The position numbers were made by a program, and so were the translations under genes. From Cytophagales bacterium (GTDB lineage: Bacteria; Bacteroidota; Bacteroidia; Cytophagales; Cyclobacteriaceae), in contig DPSB01000149.1 of the NCBI GenBank assembly GCA_003537495.1, positions 1 to 8,068 on the forward strand: 8,068 nt of DNA. The letters are read 5' to 3'. Under the pieces are notes generated by a model. It made no database searches and had not been told where the DNA came from. It was given only the letters and a program-made list of their open reading frames with translations. Of this stretch, positions 7,143 through 8,068 are shown piece after piece. Numbering within the stretch: position 1 is the first letter of the stretch; each line of letters starts with the position of its first letter.

Positions 7143-8068
7143 CTATTGCTCTAAAATTACGCGGATAGATTGTGCCCAAAAACCTTTCTTAACCTGAAGA
7201 ATGTAAACTCCTGGTGGAGGAGATGCAGGGCTAACCATATAGTAAAGCCCATCCTGTTCAACCGTAATTGGTATGCCTTGCCCTAACAGATTAATCAGTT
7301 TTACATTACCTTCTTCTAATTCAAAACCAGTAGTAAACGTAAACTTACCTTTCGTTGGATTTGGAAATGCTTTTAACTGATACACCTGATCAACTTCAAC
7401 TCGTTTTACCGATGAGTAACTATACTTACCATCATAATCAGTTTGTTTTAACCGATAATAAGAAACACCTGTGTGTGGCATTCCATCAGAAGTTTTGTAA
7501 TGACGTAACTCCACAGTGTTACCGCCACCGTCTATTTTAGCAACACTCTCCCATTCTTCACCAGATTTAGATCTCTCTATTGTAAAAAAATCATTGTTTT
7601 GTTCAGATGCTGTAGCCCATGTTAATTGTACTTCGTTCTGAATTACCACCGCATCGAACGAAAGCAGATCAATTGGAAGTGGCAATGCAATATTGGTGTT
7701 GCCAATTGTAAAGCGATCGCCATTTTGAAAATTTACACCTGAAAATGTTACAGTGGTACCACTAAACGAACCTGCTATAGGGGTTACATCATTATCAGCA
7801 AAACCATCTCCATCGCGATCAATCAACAATCTTAGGTTGCTCCCCAAAGCAGAGCCCATGGTACCGGCAAGATTTACAGAGATAGATACAGTGCCAACAT
7901 CTCCGGTTTCACTTACGCGCCAAATGCGTTGCAACCGTTCCTGAATTACTACGCCATCAACTGCTGTATTACCTCCGGCAAAGGCTTGACCTGCATGACC
8001 CCATATCAAAAATTCTCCGTTGGCTAACCCCGAAGGATTCCACATACGTACCGCTCCCGATCCTTTCG
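7143..8068 (-). CDS. T9SS type A sorting-domain protein, C-terminal part (start beyond window)
   Basis: The frame is open to the right edge: codons before the methionine at 8043-8045 encode KGSGAVR, matching the paralog at 3937-7071, so that methionine is internal and the gene continues outside. The visible 307 residues cover the end of the conserved domain with the same DRDGDGFADND calcium-type loop, a fibronectin III-like domain (LPLPIDLLSFDAVVIQNEV, TWATASEQNNDFF, YYRLKQTDYDG) and the T9SS sorting tail (LKAFPNPTKGKFTF, PPPGVYILQVKKGFW). The protein should be exported across the outer membrane by T9SS and cleaved. It is co-directional with, and 71 bases upstream of, its paralog. Identity between the two is very high in the calcium-loop region and lower in the sorting tail. 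The N-terminal modules, and thus the likely ligand, cannot be seen. Confidence 0.88.
   Translation of the reverse strand, partial: KGSGAVRMWNPSGLANGEFLIWGHAGQAFAGGNTAVDGVVIQERLQRIWRVSETGDVGTVSISVNLAGTMGSALGSNLRLLIDRDGDGFADNDVTPIAGSFSGTTVTFSGVNFQNGDRFTIGNTNIALPLPIDLLSFDAVVIQNEVQLTWATASEQNNDFFTIERSKSGEEWESVAKIDGGGNTVELRHYKTSDGMPHTGVSYYRLKQTDYDGKYSYSSVKRVEVDQVYQLKAFPNPTKGKFTFTTGFELEEGNVKLINLLGQGIPITVEQDGLYYMVSPASPPPGVYILQVKKGFWAQSIRVILEQ
8023..8068 (-). repeat. 46-base near-identical block shared by the T9SS paralogs (copy 2, reaches window edge)
   Basis: This is the second copy of the block at 4814-4859, offset by 3209 bases. The single difference is A here versus G in copy 1, within the ACATACGTACC / ACATGCGTACC stretch. 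It runs into the right edge, so its true length is unknown. Confidence 0.75.

Noticed and set aside
1..8068. Mobile elements, CRISPR, tRNA/rRNA, defence or toxin-antitoxin modules
   Set aside because: No transposase or integrase motifs, regularly spaced repeats, cloverleaf-like segments or paired small toxin/antitoxin frames were seen on either strand.

Overview
The window comes from the chromosome of a member of the Bacteroidota, probably a Cytophagales-like lineage. Two tandem proteins carry the C-terminal type IX secretion (T9SS) sorting domain, a system confined to this phylum. Gene starts lie in AT-rich leaders without clear Shine-Dalgarno sequences, and the short gaps hold only weak matches to the Bacteroidota promoter pattern (TTTG / TAnnTTTG). 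This assignment is an inference from protein families and signals, not from a search.

Layout, left to right. (1) 30-985 (+): an SPFH/band-7 membrane protein gene split by an apparent one-base deletion near 333-337; otherwise it is full length. (2) 971-1000: a strong hairpin that overlaps the SPFH stop codon and can serve as a terminator in both directions. (3) 1003-1476 (-): a stand-alone protein with two CBS domains. (4) 1477-1636: a 160-base divergent gap with one weak promoter candidate for each flanking gene. (5) 1637-3940 (+): a long acyl-CoA dehydrogenase/acyl-CoA oxidase-family flavoenzyme with an N-terminal extension. (6) 3937-7071 (-): a 1044-residue secreted multi-domain T9SS cargo protein, overlapping the acyl-CoA gene tail-to-tail by 4 bases. 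(7) 7072-7142: a 71-base gap. (8) 7143-8068 (-): the C-terminal part of a second, closely related T9SS cargo protein whose start lies beyond the right edge.

The genes do not form one pathway. SPFH, CBS and acyl-CoA genes are housekeeping-type genes on alternating strands. The two surface proteins are a tandem paralogous pair, probably co-directionally transcribed from right to left. No RNA genes, CRISPR arrays, transposases, att sites or defence modules were seen, and no stretch over 300 bases lacks a gene.

The points most worth a second look are the SPFH frameshift, a 46-base block almost identical between the two T9SS paralogs with an abrupt edge (possible gene conversion), the convergent overlap without room for a terminator, and the dual-use terminator at 971-1000. 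I see no convincing new multi-gene system here.
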